A stretch of 64,000 nt of DNA from Vicugna pacos (GCF_048564905.1 NC_132995.1:3732501-3796500); one strand, 5' to 3'. Shown: positions 44,901 to 51,324, numbered from the stretch's first letter. Numbers and translations: made by a program. Notes: generated by a model not told the origin, from the letters alone.

Positions 44901-47498
44901 TTTCAAGTGTACAGCAATGTAATTCAGTTATATGTATACATACATATACATACATATTTTTTTCTTTTCAGATTCTTTTTTATTATATGTTATTACAAGA
45001 AATTAAATATAGCTCCCTGTGCACTCTTTGTTGTTGATCTATTTTATGTATATAGAAATGTGTGTCTGTTAATCCCCAACCCCTAATTTATCCCTCCTGA
45101 TAGTAACCATGGTTTGTTTTCTAGGTCCTTGAGTCTGTTTTTGGAGGCATACTTGTTTTTATTTTAATTGTCTTCCATTTGTGAGCCTCTTGCTTATCTG
45201 GGGCATTGGGTAACTGGGGACTAGGTGGGGGCTTAGGGACAGCATCTCCCCCTTAACTGGTGTGGCTAGAGTCCCTCTGGGATATTAGTACCATCCCCTC
45301 AGTCTGGCAGACATCCGAATGCTCCCTCTCTTGGGGGTGGGGAGTTGCATGTGAGTTCTGTTGGGGGTGCCTTCACTGCCCAGTCTTCTGATGTGGAATC
45401 TGGGTCAACCTCCTTGCACAACCCCCTCCCCTGCTCTCACCATATGTCCTACTCCTGACCCTTCTGTACCTGTGATGGGAGTGATTATAGGTCACCAAAC
45501 TGGTTTTTTCTCTTCCTTTGCAAGTCCTGAACTATTGTCTTGTAACTCGTTTTGGAAGCTCAAATCTATGGCCTCACAGCCTCAGCCAAACTAAGATGAA
45601 AGTATTTCCATTTAACATCCCAGCCATGACAGGACTTATTTCAAAAGGTTGCTGGGGGGCATAAATGATAAAGCAGACGTAAAGCTGTTAATAAGACTCT
45701 CACTATACAGTAGGTCTTCAATAAATGCTACCTATTTTTATTTTTGGTGTAACAGCAGAGAAAACAGGAAGGAAACACAATTGGAGACAGAATAGGAATC
45801 GAAGGGAACCAGATGGCGTAGTGTTCAGGCAGGTGGCAGCCCAAGTCATACTGACGTCTGGAAAAAGGAAAAAAAAAAAAAAAAAAGCATTGATTGACTT
45901 ATGTAACTGAAACGGTTAGGTTTCAGGTATGGCTCGATCTAGGCATATAGATACTTGATCTCCATTATCTTCTATACTTATTGCTGTATTGGCTCCATTA
46001 TCAGTTAAGGTTAGCTCCAGGAAAAGTATGATTCTGATTCACTGGTTTTGGGTGGCTGGGCATATGGAAACTAACCACATTAGGCCTGGAGCCTATATCC
46101 ACTGATAGAGACAGTGTTAACATAGGTAGACTGAGACTGGGGTTTCAATGAGACATTGGGATAGAATTGCAGAAGGCAAAATGGAGACTTGGCTGCAGAA
46201 TTAAGAGATGTCCATTATAGATGGATTATTAATTGAAGAACATCCTTAAAATGCCTTTTTTAAATGCTTCCCATCACTACATCGCCCTTAACCTAGACTG
46301 GTTCAGTTCTTCTCCACTGTTTCTGAAATTGATCCTTAAAAATAATAATAGTAATAATAAATGCATCCTTACAAAACACCATCCTGATTCCCTGTGAAAA
46401 CGACACTTTCCAACAGTGGTTCCTGATGTTGCTCCAACCGCTTCTTATCGTCCACAGGCTGGACAGCTGCGGCCTCACAGCCAAAGCATGTGAGGAGATC
46501 TCTTCCACCCTAGGGGTCAACCAGACCCTCACGGAGCTTTATCTGACCAACAACGCCCTGGGCAACACAGGTGTCAGGCTGCTATGCAAGAGGCTGAGTC
46601 ATCCTGGCTGCAAGCTCCGAGTCCTCTGGTGAGAGATGGGCCCTGCTTCTGGAGGAGGCCGGACACTGGGCTTGGAGTCGGGAATAAAGGTCAATAATTG
46701 AGACCCAGCTTGGAGAAACAAATAATCTAGAAAGCTTGAGTATTTATTTCCTAATCTGTCAAATGAGGCCCTTGTAGATTAGTGAGAATCTCTAATTACT
46801 CTGCTTGGTCTCAAATTCTAATTCCATCACTTACCAACTTTGTGATGTATTTTTGTAAATTATTCAACCTTTTTGCACCTCAGTACCCCTGTCTGTAAAA
46901 TGAGGAAAATATAGTTGCTTTTTTGTAAGATGATTACTGCAGGGGGGCGGGAGTAGCTTGGGGGTGGAGTGCGTGGTTGGCAAGCACGAGGCCCTGGGTT
47001 CAATTCCCAGCACCTCCATTAAAAAATGATAAGTAAACCTAATTGTCTCCCCTCCCAACCCCAAGAAAAGGAAAAAGGTTACAAATTAAATGAGTTAAAC
47101 ACAGGTCAGGGACTTAAAATGGTGTGTAGCTTAGCGTAAGCCTATTTCCCAATATGACTCGGTGTCAAATGAAGGCCTAGCTAATGGAGTTATGTATTTA
47201 AAAATTTTCTTGGAGGGGGCAGGTAATTTGGTTTATTTATTTAATGAAGGTACTGGGGATTGAACCCAGGACCTCGTGCAGGCTAGGCACTGAGCTACAC
47301 AGTCCCTCAAGAATTACATATTTTAATGGGCAGGCAGAATGCATGATACACTTGATAGGTGGGTTGAGTGCCGCAACAGAGGCCTGAAGCATTCCCCTCT
47401 GTGTCCTCAGGTTATTTGGAATAGACCTGAATAAAGTGACCCACAGAAGTCTGGCAGCACTTCGAGTAATGAAACCTTACTTGGACATTGGCTGCTGA
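30202..47498 (+). CDS. NLRP12: NLRP12, complete, 10 coding exons
   Basis: A cytosolic NOD-like receptor that in other mammals modulates NF-kB and inflammasome signalling in myeloid cells. Exons: 30202-30490, 31184-31264, 35169-36861, 37842-38012, 38980-39150, 40234-40404, 41417-41587, 44260-44430, 46458-46628 and 47411-47498. All junctions are GT-AG and in frame: 3177 nt, 1058 aa (human, as I recall, 1061). Domains: pyrin domain about residues 1-95, linker, NACHT with Walker A GAPGMGKS (about 217-224) and Walker [12 protein letters not shown] (about 289-299), winged-helix and helical parts, then leucine-rich repeats. The C-terminus KPYLDIGC matches human. Orthology rests on near-identical stretches I recall from human NLRP12, for example [10 protein letters not shown] and the pyrin end [20 protein letters not shown]. 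The start at 30202 fits the human N-terminus; an in-frame ATG at 30112 in a stronger context would add 30 residues. No disabling change is seen. Confidence 0.95.
30600..30715 (-). mobile_element. L2-like ancient fragment
   Basis: GCCTTTGTTCATGCTGCTCT and related words resemble L2. It lies just inside intron 1 of NLRP12 and is cut by the next SINE. Confidence 0.4.
30765..30883 (-). mobile_element. camelid tRNA-derived SINE
   Basis: Reverse copy in NLRP12 intron 1: GGGGAGGGTAATTAGG head-side end, AATTGAACCCAGGACCTCGT, and CTACCACTGAGCTGTACCCT. Confidence 0.92.
31184..31264 (+). CDS. NLRP12: NLRP12 exon 2: linker between pyrin and NACHT
   Basis: An 81-nt exon between TTCTCTTCCAG and GGTGAGCC. 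It encodes [20 protein letters not shown] and a few further residues, matching the human linker DTPPGGPSSLGNQSTCLLEV. It is a multiple of three, so skipping it would keep the frame. Confidence 0.93.
32060..32740 (-). mobile_element. hAT-type DNA transposon remnant split by an L1 3' end
   Basis: AT-rich arms (32060-32222 and 32426-32740) flank an L1 insertion. The far end (TGGGGCCAGTGGCTGCTGCA) matches the 17.15 kb element in reverse. It lies in NLRP12 intron 2. Confidence 0.45.
32223..32425 (-). mobile_element. L1 3'-end fragment
   Basis: Reverse copy: TTGAAGTATAGTTGATTTAT, GTGTTAGTTTCTGG and GAATAGAGTTCCCTGTGCTA. Inserted into an older element in NLRP12 intron 2. Confidence 0.85.
32785..32910 (+). 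mobile_element. MIR-like fragment
   Basis: AACAGCCTGGAGTCGGAGGA, TTGGACAAGTTATTCCTGCC and CTCAATTTTCTCACTTATAT are MIR-type words. Confidence 0.6.
33515..33660 (-). mobile_element. MER20 DNA transposon fragment
   Basis: Reverse copy: GGATCATTCTTTGTGGTGGG and TATCCACTAGATGGCAGTAG, followed by TTGTGACAACAAGGACTATC. In NLRP12 intron 2. Confidence 0.75.
34070..34690 (-). mobile_element. LTR-like fossil
   Basis: On the minus strand it carries GCAATAAAGCTGCCTC followed by CTGGGTTATATGGC, the look of an LTR end. It directly precedes the LTR at 34695. Boundaries and family are uncertain. Confidence 0.45.
34695..35096 (-). mobile_element. solo LTR, about 402 bp, in NLRP12 intron 2
   Basis: On the minus strand it ends in ACTCGGCAACA, with TG...CA termini and a 4-bp flanking duplication GTTT at 34691-34694 and 35097-35100. 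It stops only 72 bp before the acceptor of the NACHT exon. Class I-like by its 4-bp duplication; age moderate. Confidence 0.75.
35169..36861 (+). CDS. NLRP12: NLRP12 exon 3: NACHT ATPase and associated domains
   Basis: One 1693-nt exon encoding the whole nucleotide-binding module. It starts [20 protein letters not shown], has Walker A GAPGMGKS near 35449-35472 and Walker [10 protein letters not shown] near 35672-35698, then the sensor-like [10 protein letters not shown] and the helical/winged-helix part. It ends after two bases of a Leu codon at CT|GTGAGT. Human Walker A is GAAGIGKS as I recall; both fit the GxxGxGKS pattern. The acceptor is TGTCCGTCAG. Confidence 0.95.
36905..37090 (+). mobile_element. 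MER20 DNA transposon fragment
   Basis: Begins about 45 bp after the NACHT exon donor: GGCAATATCTGGAGAAATAT, TAAGATGCACAGGACAGCCT and ACCATAAAGAATGCTCTGGG. Confidence 0.8.
37339..37449 (-). mobile_element. camelid tRNA-derived SINE
   Basis: Reverse copy in NLRP12 intron 3: GGAGGTACTAGGGATGGAAT and CTCTACCACTGAGCTATCCC. Confidence 0.9.
37573..37675 (+). mobile_element. camelid SINE, internally deleted
   Basis: Head GGGGGCATAGCTCAGTGGAA joins GAGGGTCCTGGATTCAGTCC, missing part of the tRNA-like region. The tail has (AAAT)n and CCTAATTACCCCTCC. Confidence 0.88.
37842..38012 (+). CDS. NLRP12: NLRP12 exon 4: leucine-rich repeat module 1
   Basis: A 171-nt exon encoding [20 protein letters not shown] and then [20 protein letters not shown] and [13 protein letters not shown]. 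It corresponds to the human segment PERTVLLDAYSEHLAAALCT. Phase 2 in and out, so it can be skipped in frame. Confidence 0.93.
38593..38711 (+). mobile_element. camelid tRNA-derived SINE
   Basis: GTGGTAGAGTGCATGCTTAG, CTAGGTTCCATCCCCAGTAC and tail TAACCTAATTATCTCCACC. In NLRP12 intron 4. Confidence 0.9.
38980..39150 (+). CDS. NLRP12: NLRP12 exon 5: leucine-rich repeat module 2
   Basis: 171 nt: [40 protein letters not shown] and [13 protein letters not shown]. Aligns with human LKRCRISSSACEDLSAALIA. Acceptor CAATCCCAG, donor CAGTGAGT. Confidence 0.93.
39455..39574 (-). mobile_element. camelid tRNA-derived SINE
   Basis: Reverse copy: AGTACTGGGGATTGAACCCA, CTGCATGCTAAGCATGTGCT and GAGCCATACCCTCTCCCC. 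Confidence 0.92.
39617..39693 (-). mobile_element. camelid tRNA-derived SINE, partial
   Basis: A second reverse copy about 40 bp after the previous one: GGAGGTACTGGGGTTGAACC and CCACTGAGCTGTTACCCTCC. The AT-rich tail is missing. Confidence 0.88.
40234..40404 (+). CDS. NLRP12: NLRP12 exon 6: leucine-rich repeat module 3
   Basis: 171 nt: [40 protein letters not shown] and [13 protein letters not shown]. Aligns with human [20 protein letters not shown]. The acceptor is CCTCCCAAG, an AAG rather than CAG end. Confidence 0.92.
40425..41335 (-). mobile_element. L1M 3' fragment interrupted by a retrocopy
   Basis: Reverse old L1 (GGTTTATTTCACGTAGCATG, TGGACACTTGGGTTGCTTCC, AGAAGTGGAGTTGATGGATC, TTTTTGAGGAACCACCATAT). 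The insert at 40787-40952 splits it. Lies right after NLRP12 exon 6. Confidence 0.85.
40787..40952 (-). mobile_element. short polyadenylated retrocopy with 12-bp target duplication
   Basis: On the minus strand it ends in GAATAAATCTATCTTTACTC followed by a run of A, so it is a reverse-transcribed RNA 3' end. The perfect duplication GATCATATGGTT at 40775-40786 and 40953-40964 lies in the host L1. Source RNA not recognised. Confidence 0.75.
41417..41587 (+). CDS. NLRP12: NLRP12 exon 7: leucine-rich repeat module 4
   Basis: 171 nt: [40 protein letters not shown] and [13 protein letters not shown]. Aligns with human LKICRLTAAACDELASTLSV. Confidence 0.93.
41690..41890 (-). mobile_element. L2-like ancient fragment
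   Basis: CCACAGGGCCTTTACACAAG, TTCTTCCTGGAATGCACTTC and CTCAGGGACACCTCCCCTAA are L2-type words. Confidence 0.55.
41957..41994. repeat. (TG)n microsatellite
   Basis: About 17-18 TG dinucleotides in NLRP12 intron 7. Confidence 0.95.
42640..43620 (-). mobile_element. L1 fragments (old body plus younger 3' end)
   Basis: 42640-43340 resembles an old reverse L1 (GGGTACATGCTGGATCACAC, CGATGGGTGTAAGATG, TTAGGTATTAATCCTTTGTC). 43340-43620 is a younger reverse L1 3' end (TTCTGGTGTACAGCAAAGTG, GACTATAGTTCCCTGTGTGC). Confidence 0.75.
44260..44430 (+). CDS. NLRP12: NLRP12 exon 8: leucine-rich repeat module 5
   Basis: 171 nt: [40 protein letters not shown] and [13 protein letters not shown]. Aligns with human [20 protein letters not shown]. 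Confidence 0.93.
44860..45150 (-). mobile_element. L1 3'-end fragment
   Basis: Reverse copy: ATTGAATGTAGTTGATTTAC, TTTCAAGTGTACAGCAATGT, AATATAGCTCCCTGTGCACT and AACCATGGTTTGTTTTCTAG. Confidence 0.85.
45150..46440. other. NLRP12 intron 8 sequence, no gene recognised
   Basis: Contains a poly(A) run near 45870-45890 and no supported exon. Reading frames under 80 codons lack recognisable domains. Confidence 0.4.
46458..46628 (+). CDS. NLRP12: NLRP12 exon 9: leucine-rich repeat module 6
   Basis: 171 nt: [40 protein letters not shown] and [13 protein letters not shown]. Nearly identical to the human segment [20 protein letters not shown] onward. Confidence 0.94.
46780..46920 (+). mobile_element. 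MIR-like fragment
   Basis: TTCTAATTCCATCACTTACC, TGTAAATTATTCAACCTTTT and CCCTGTCTGTAAAATGAGG match the MIR core and 3' part. Confidence 0.7.
46942..47059 (+). mobile_element. camelid tRNA-derived SINE
   Basis: GGAGTAGCTTGGGGGTGGAG, GGCCCTGGGTTCAATTCCCA and tail AAACCTAATTGTCTCCCCTC. Confidence 0.9.
47213..47308 (-). mobile_element. camelid tRNA-derived SINE
   Basis: Reverse copy with a shortened tRNA-like part: GGTACTGGGGATTGAACCCA and GGCTAGGCACTGAGCTACAC. About 100 bp before the last NLRP12 exon. Confidence 0.88.
47411..47498 (+). CDS. NLRP12: NLRP12 exon 10: C-terminal end and stop
   Basis: 88 nt after acceptor [30 protein letters not shown] then KPYLDIGC and TGA (47496-47498). The human end is [28 protein letters not shown], so this closes the gene. 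Confidence 0.95.
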
Positions 47499-47689
47499 AT
47501 GGTTCCATCGGCTGCTTCCCTTGCAGTCAGGACGGAGGAGGATCATCCCGGGACTCGCTAACCAACAATCCAGCTCTTCAAGAGAAAATCCGCTGCAGGA
47601 TAACCCTTGCTGCTTGAGGGTCTACGGAGCTTGGAGGTTTAGGTCTGGGAATGTTGGTGCCCTGGAGAGAATTCAGGGCAGGGCCAGAT

Positions 47690-47870
47690 TCTAGAGCAGC
47701 TCACAACTGAGGGCCATTTTCGTGTCCCCACTGGGGAACATGGCAGTGTCAGAGGATGTTGGTGTGGGGGAGCTACTTGTGTCTAGTGGGAAGAGGATAA
47801 ATGTCTTAAAATGCCTAAGACAGCCCCCAACGACAAAGCGTTTAGCTTACATGCCAGCTGTGCAGGAGCT
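47690..47870 (+). mobile_element. MER20 DNA transposon fragment
   Basis: CATGGCAGTGTCAGAGGATG, CTTAAAATGCCTAAGACAGC and CAACGACAAAGCG follow the MER20 pattern. It lies in the presumed NLRP12 3'UTR. Confidence 0.6.
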
Positions 47871-48267
47871 GAGTAACCTTATTCTCAATTATTGGGACAG
47901 TTTGGAAGGCCGGTGCAACTTTGAACAATTGCCACACCAACCCCCCTTGCAACCTTGTTTTTGCACCTTAACTCTGGTCGCCCTGGCCGGAGCCAGGACG
48001 GTGGTTGAAACCTGCAGGCTGACCCACACCATTTCACTGAAGGCGTGAACCAGGAAACTTCAGGCTATGTCAATGACTGGTGGAAAACTTCAGGACAGCA
48101 TGAGCCTACCGGGCTGAAGCTATCTGGAAGAGCCAGCGTTATGAAGCAGTATTTTAAGATTTTGCGATATTGTAACCTAAAGATGTTGGTTGGTTAAGCC
48201 CAGTCCCTGAGGACCTCATTCCCGTGGCCATCAATATCCTGGCTATGCACACAACCACTATGAACCC

Positions 48268-48273
48268 AATAAA
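48268..48273 (+). terminator. candidate poly(A) signal for NLRP12
   Basis: AATAAA 770 bp after the NLRP12 stop codon. The downstream sequence is not strongly GT-rich, so this is only a candidate. Confidence 0.3.
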
Positions 48274-48777
48274 TATTAGGTACAGAGCCCTTGGCTTCCC
48301 AAGCCTCAGAGCCCGAGCCCACCCCACCTTGAACAGCTTCTGCAACAGCTTTCCACAAACCCCTAATTGGGCCAGGCTCTTTAAGGCTGACCCCCACTTC
48401 AACCCTTAGTCTGCATCGGGGTTAATGAAATCTGTGGGTATGAATGCAGAGCATGCCCCTTAAAGGTAGATTTTCTGGTTTCACAGTATAATATATTAAC
48501 TAGCAACAACATAGTTCCCAGGGCTTGAATTTGCTGGTCACTTAATGGCCCGGGAGCTGGAATAGCGTGGGGAGGGGCCACCGGGCAGTTTGTAAAGAGA
48601 TAGGACACCCACAAGTGATGTTCAAATTCCTCCATTATATACAAACAGCCAACTTCTATAAATGGAGTTTCTGTAAATGGAGTGTAGAAATTGTGAATCA
48701 CTATTTCAAGTCTATACCCACAACCTCCTTGCCATTCCCAAAGAACAGACATGGACCAGGAGCGACCGAACATTCAG

Positions 48778-48783
48778 TTTATT
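48778..48783 (-). terminator. putative poly(A) signal of the miR-371/373 primary transcript
   Basis: AATAAA on the minus strand, followed downstream by a T/GT-rich stretch (GTCTGTTCTTTGGG) 25-45 bp on. It lies about 870 bp beyond the mir-373-like hairpin. Confidence 0.5.
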
Positions 48784-49652
48784 AAAAGGGGTCAATTGGG
48801 GCTGGAGGAAAAATGGCCAATACTGATGCAAGGCTGCAGCATACCCCAAATCCAGTTGTAAGCAAAGTCCTCCTGGAACAGGAAACGACTTACGCCAAGA
48901 ATCTGGAAAACTGCAAATGCTGAGTTAGGCAATGGCCCCATAAAGATAGGCGTCTCAGGGCCTTATTTTCCTAAACCCAAACCCATGCATTTAGCTAATA
49001 GTGGTAAGGGGCCCCAATATCGGAGGGAAACAAGATTTTCTTGTCCTGCCTAGAGAAAAAGCCAAGTGTTCAGGAGGCACAGAGCCCTGCCCACTGCCCC
49101 GCCCCTCTACAAGAACCCCTCTACTCGCATAGACTGACCCACTGGAGTAGGTCATTTACTGGAAATATGAACCCACACATGGGGCATGCTATTGTAACCA
49201 CGCCGAGCTCAGTATACGCTGGTGCTCAGATAAATGGACAGACTTAAGGATCGAAGTTAAACACCACACAGTATATTCGACTGGGAAAATCTAGGGGGTG
49301 GTAATTATGTATTGTCACATTTAGCTAAAACCAAGTATAAGGACAAACCCTGCAATTTGAAGAAAAACCTGTTCAGGACAGAGATGACACTCTCCCCTTG
49401 ACTTTCAAACTAAGGGGTGTTGTCAGTATACAAAGCCACTGGATTCAGAAAAGTAGCAACAGGATATTAAGGAATTGGCTTTTGCCATCATGGATTGTGG
49501 GGACCAATCTGAAGCAGGGCTGGCTGGAGGCAGGAAACGTCGCAGCCCAGATCCAGGATCTGCAGGTTAGAACAGCAGTCTAGAGAGAATGGTTAGTTCT
49601 TTCCTCAAAAATCCCACTTCCAAACAAGTTCCTAGGACGCTTTCCCCAAACA

Positions 49653-49720
49653 GTGATACTCGAAATGGAAGCACTTTCCAGTCCAAAATTAACGGCAAGC
49701 ACTCCCATTTTGAGTACCCC
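49653..49720 (-). ncRNA. mir-373-like microRNA precursor
   Basis: A 68-nt hairpin. The 5' arm contains ACTCAAAATGGGAGTGCTT (human miR-373-5p begins ACUCAAAAUGGGGGCGCUU) and the 3' arm GAAAGTGCTTCCATTTCGAG (minus strand; mature about 49656-49678). Arms pair almost throughout with a few wobbles and one A-C mismatch; the loop is about 12-15 nt. The 3' arm carries AAGUGCU, the seed of the miR-302/miR-371-373/miR-290-295 group linked to pluripotency and cell-cycle control. Human miR-373-3p begins GAAGUGCUUCGAUUUUGGGG, so one extra A is present here. Depending on the Drosha/Dicer cut, the seed would be AAAGUGC or AAGUGCU. Position nearest NLRP12 fits mir-373. Confidence 0.88.
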
Positions 49721-49979
49721 GGTCTGAGTTGTTGGAACTTGTTCCTGAACGTTCATCCTGGTGATGCAACCTGGCTCCTGCAGCCTGAATCTAGATCGCT
49801 GTTTACCTATGCCTGAAAGCAAGCAGTACATATTTAGTAACAAGATACCGCATGTTCAATTCGCAGCACACTATTGCTGTGGGAGTGAGCTTCACACGGG
49901 CGGGATGACAAACCATTCCTGAAATGCCTAAGTTTACAACCCTACCAGCCGTTCTCCAGGTGGGGCCCTCCACGCTGAC

Positions 49980-50037
49980 TAAGCGTCAGATTGTATTGCG
50001 ACACCACACCGACCTCCCCATGAGTGTGAGGCCCCCA
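49980..50037 (-). pseudogene. decayed mir-372-like site
   Basis: Lies between the other two hairpins, where mir-372 is found in human. On the minus strand GGGGGCCTCACACTCATGG and GTGTCGCAATACAATCTGAC partly follow human mir-372 (GTGGGCCTCAAATGTGGAG and GTGCTGCGACATTTGAG). The AAGUGC seed is not preserved and the arms no longer pair well. This is inference by eye, helped by position. Confidence 0.4.
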
Positions 50038-50142
50038 GGAGAGCCCCTTTCTAGGAAAGCCTGGACTGGGCACAGCCGCCAGGAATTCAAGAGGACTAGC
50101 AAGGGCCACCATCCTACCAGACAGGAGCTACTTTCTCAATCG

Positions 50143-50210
50143 GTAACACTCAAAACATGGCGGCACTCCCCTTTGGAGAACAGAAAGTGCCCCCACAGTT
50201 TGAGTGCCAC
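50143..50210 (-). ncRNA. MIR371: mir-371 microRNA precursor
   Basis: A 68-nt hairpin, nearly identical to human mir-371a as I recall it (67 nt). The 5' product region is ACTCAAACTGTGGGGGCACT (50186-50205 on the minus strand), which equals human miR-371a-5p. The 3' product region is GAGTGCCGCCATGTTTTGAG (about 50146-50168), against human AAGUGCCGCCAUCUUUUGAG; the seed AGUGCCG (positions 2-8) is kept. The arms close with GTGGCACTCAAA and TTTTGAGTGTTAC. The reverse strand also folds, and human has an antisense mir-371b at this site. Confidence 0.95.
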
Positions 50211-50500
50211 AGGCTGAGACGTTCCATGAGGACCCCACGCCATCACCCACGGGAGGACTTCCCGGCAGGGAGGCACAGGACGAACTCACCTTAATCCTAA
50301 AACCCGGAAGACGCAGTTAAAAGAGACCAGACATCAAGCTGGTTTTCATTCGGTCTACAACACAGGAGTTCTCAGATCATACCTAATGAGACTTTCAGCG
50401 ACTTTGAGTTTAGCACAGGCAGAGTTCAACTATACTTCTGGACTGTGGGGTGTCCTCACACTAAACAGGTAAAAACACCAAACTTACAGGATCTGACTTT

Positions 50501-50592
50501 AGAGGGGAGAATATAGTTTAAGTGGTAGAGCACATGCTTCGTATTCATGAGGTCCTGGGCTCAATCCCCAGTACCTCCTCTAGGCCCCCACA
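50501..50592 (+). mobile_element. camelid tRNA-derived SINE
   Basis: TATAGTTTAAGTGGTAGAGC and GTCCTGGGCTCAATCCCCAG. Inserted inside the miR-371/373 transcription unit, between the presumed first exon and mir-371. Confidence 0.88.
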
Positions 50593-50901
50593 CACAAAAA
50601 AAGTTATGATTAAAAGATGTGACTTGAAATGGTCCACAATAGACGTAGGAAGACCGAGGCTTCCCTGCTTTAGATATCCAAGGAAAACCCCCCACCCCCA
50701 CCCATAAAGCTCCCTTATCCAAGAACCCAAGCGGGAGAGCAGAGCAGACCACGTGGCAGATAGGGGCAAATTCATGGAAACACACAAGAGGAAAAAGTTC
50801 AGGGTGCCAAGCCTCCCAGTGGCATACCAGAACCCAGTAGAGAAGGTTAGTCATCAAAGGGCAAAAGCTAAAAGGATATAAAAAGTGCAGCCAATACTTA
50901 C

Positions 50902-50952
50902 AAGGCGAAAGGGGAGTCAGCCAGGAACACTGCTCCTCTCTGCAGGTAAAGG
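50902..50952 (-). other. presumed first exon of the miR-371/373 transcript
   Basis: Bounded upstream by the expected start about 25-30 bp below the TATA box and downstream by the donor CTT|GTAAGTATTGG. The upstream limit is an estimate. Confidence 0.5.
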
Positions 50953-50975
50953 CCTCCGGCAGCTGCTGGGCCCTA

Positions 50976-50983
50976 TTATATAA
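50976..50983 (-). promoter_or_regulatory. TATA box of the miR-371/373 gene
   Basis: TTATATAA, in GGCTTATATAATAGGGCCC on the minus strand. The orthologous microRNA genes are known for a conserved TATA-type promoter. It is 766 bp upstream of the mir-371 hairpin. Confidence 0.75.
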
Positions 50984-51324
50984 GCCAAAGACCCATTCAT
51001 TCCAGAATCCACTCCCCTCCACTGGTCTCCGCCCAGACCCACCCTGCCCCCTTCTGGATCAGACCCACCCTCAAAATTTTTTTTTTCAACTATCCGACTC
51101 CTTCATTATTTATACCATCAGAGCAAAGTAATTGTAAACAAACTGGGGAAAATGCAGAGAAGTACCCAGAAGATAGTAATTCCCGCTCCCGGAGGCTCAG
51201 TTATTCATTCAACAACTATTCACATGTAATATCTATTTGTGGTATTTACTGAGCAGATAAGACACAGAAGGCACTTTGCGAGTTTATGGGGGTGAGTGGG
51301 GTGAATAGGCCTTGGGTGTTAGAC

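Larger units (their letters stand above)
48760..50952 (-). ncRNA. primary transcript unit of the miR-371/373 cluster
   Basis: Inferred minus-strand Pol II unit of about 2.2 kb. The parts seen in order are a TATA box (50976-50983), a start expected about 25-30 bp further on, a splice donor GCCTT|GTAAGT (exon end 50902), the mir-371 hairpin (50143-50210), a decayed mir-372-like site (49980-50037), a mir-373-like hairpin (49653-49720) and a poly(A) signal (48778-48783). In other eutherians the orthologous gene is known to have a TATA promoter and a capped, polyadenylated primary transcript expressed in early embryos and pluripotent cells, and apart from promoter and hairpins its sequence is poorly conserved. 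It runs tail-to-tail with NLRP12, as in human. Exact ends and the downstream exon are not determined. A camelid SINE (50501-50592) sits inside the unit. Confidence 0.75.

Noticed and set aside
48154-48402. 82-codon minus-strand frame with a hydrophobic stretch downstream of NLRP12
   Set aside because: One hydrophobic run (IFIGFIVVVCIARIL) looked like a small membrane protein. I cannot match it to any family, and no promoter or conserved context is visible; probably chance.
48925-48985. Additional microRNA hairpin (GGCCC ... GGGCC with TTAGG ... CCTAA)
   Set aside because: Two short stems separated by a large unequal internal loop; no family seed and likely poor stability.
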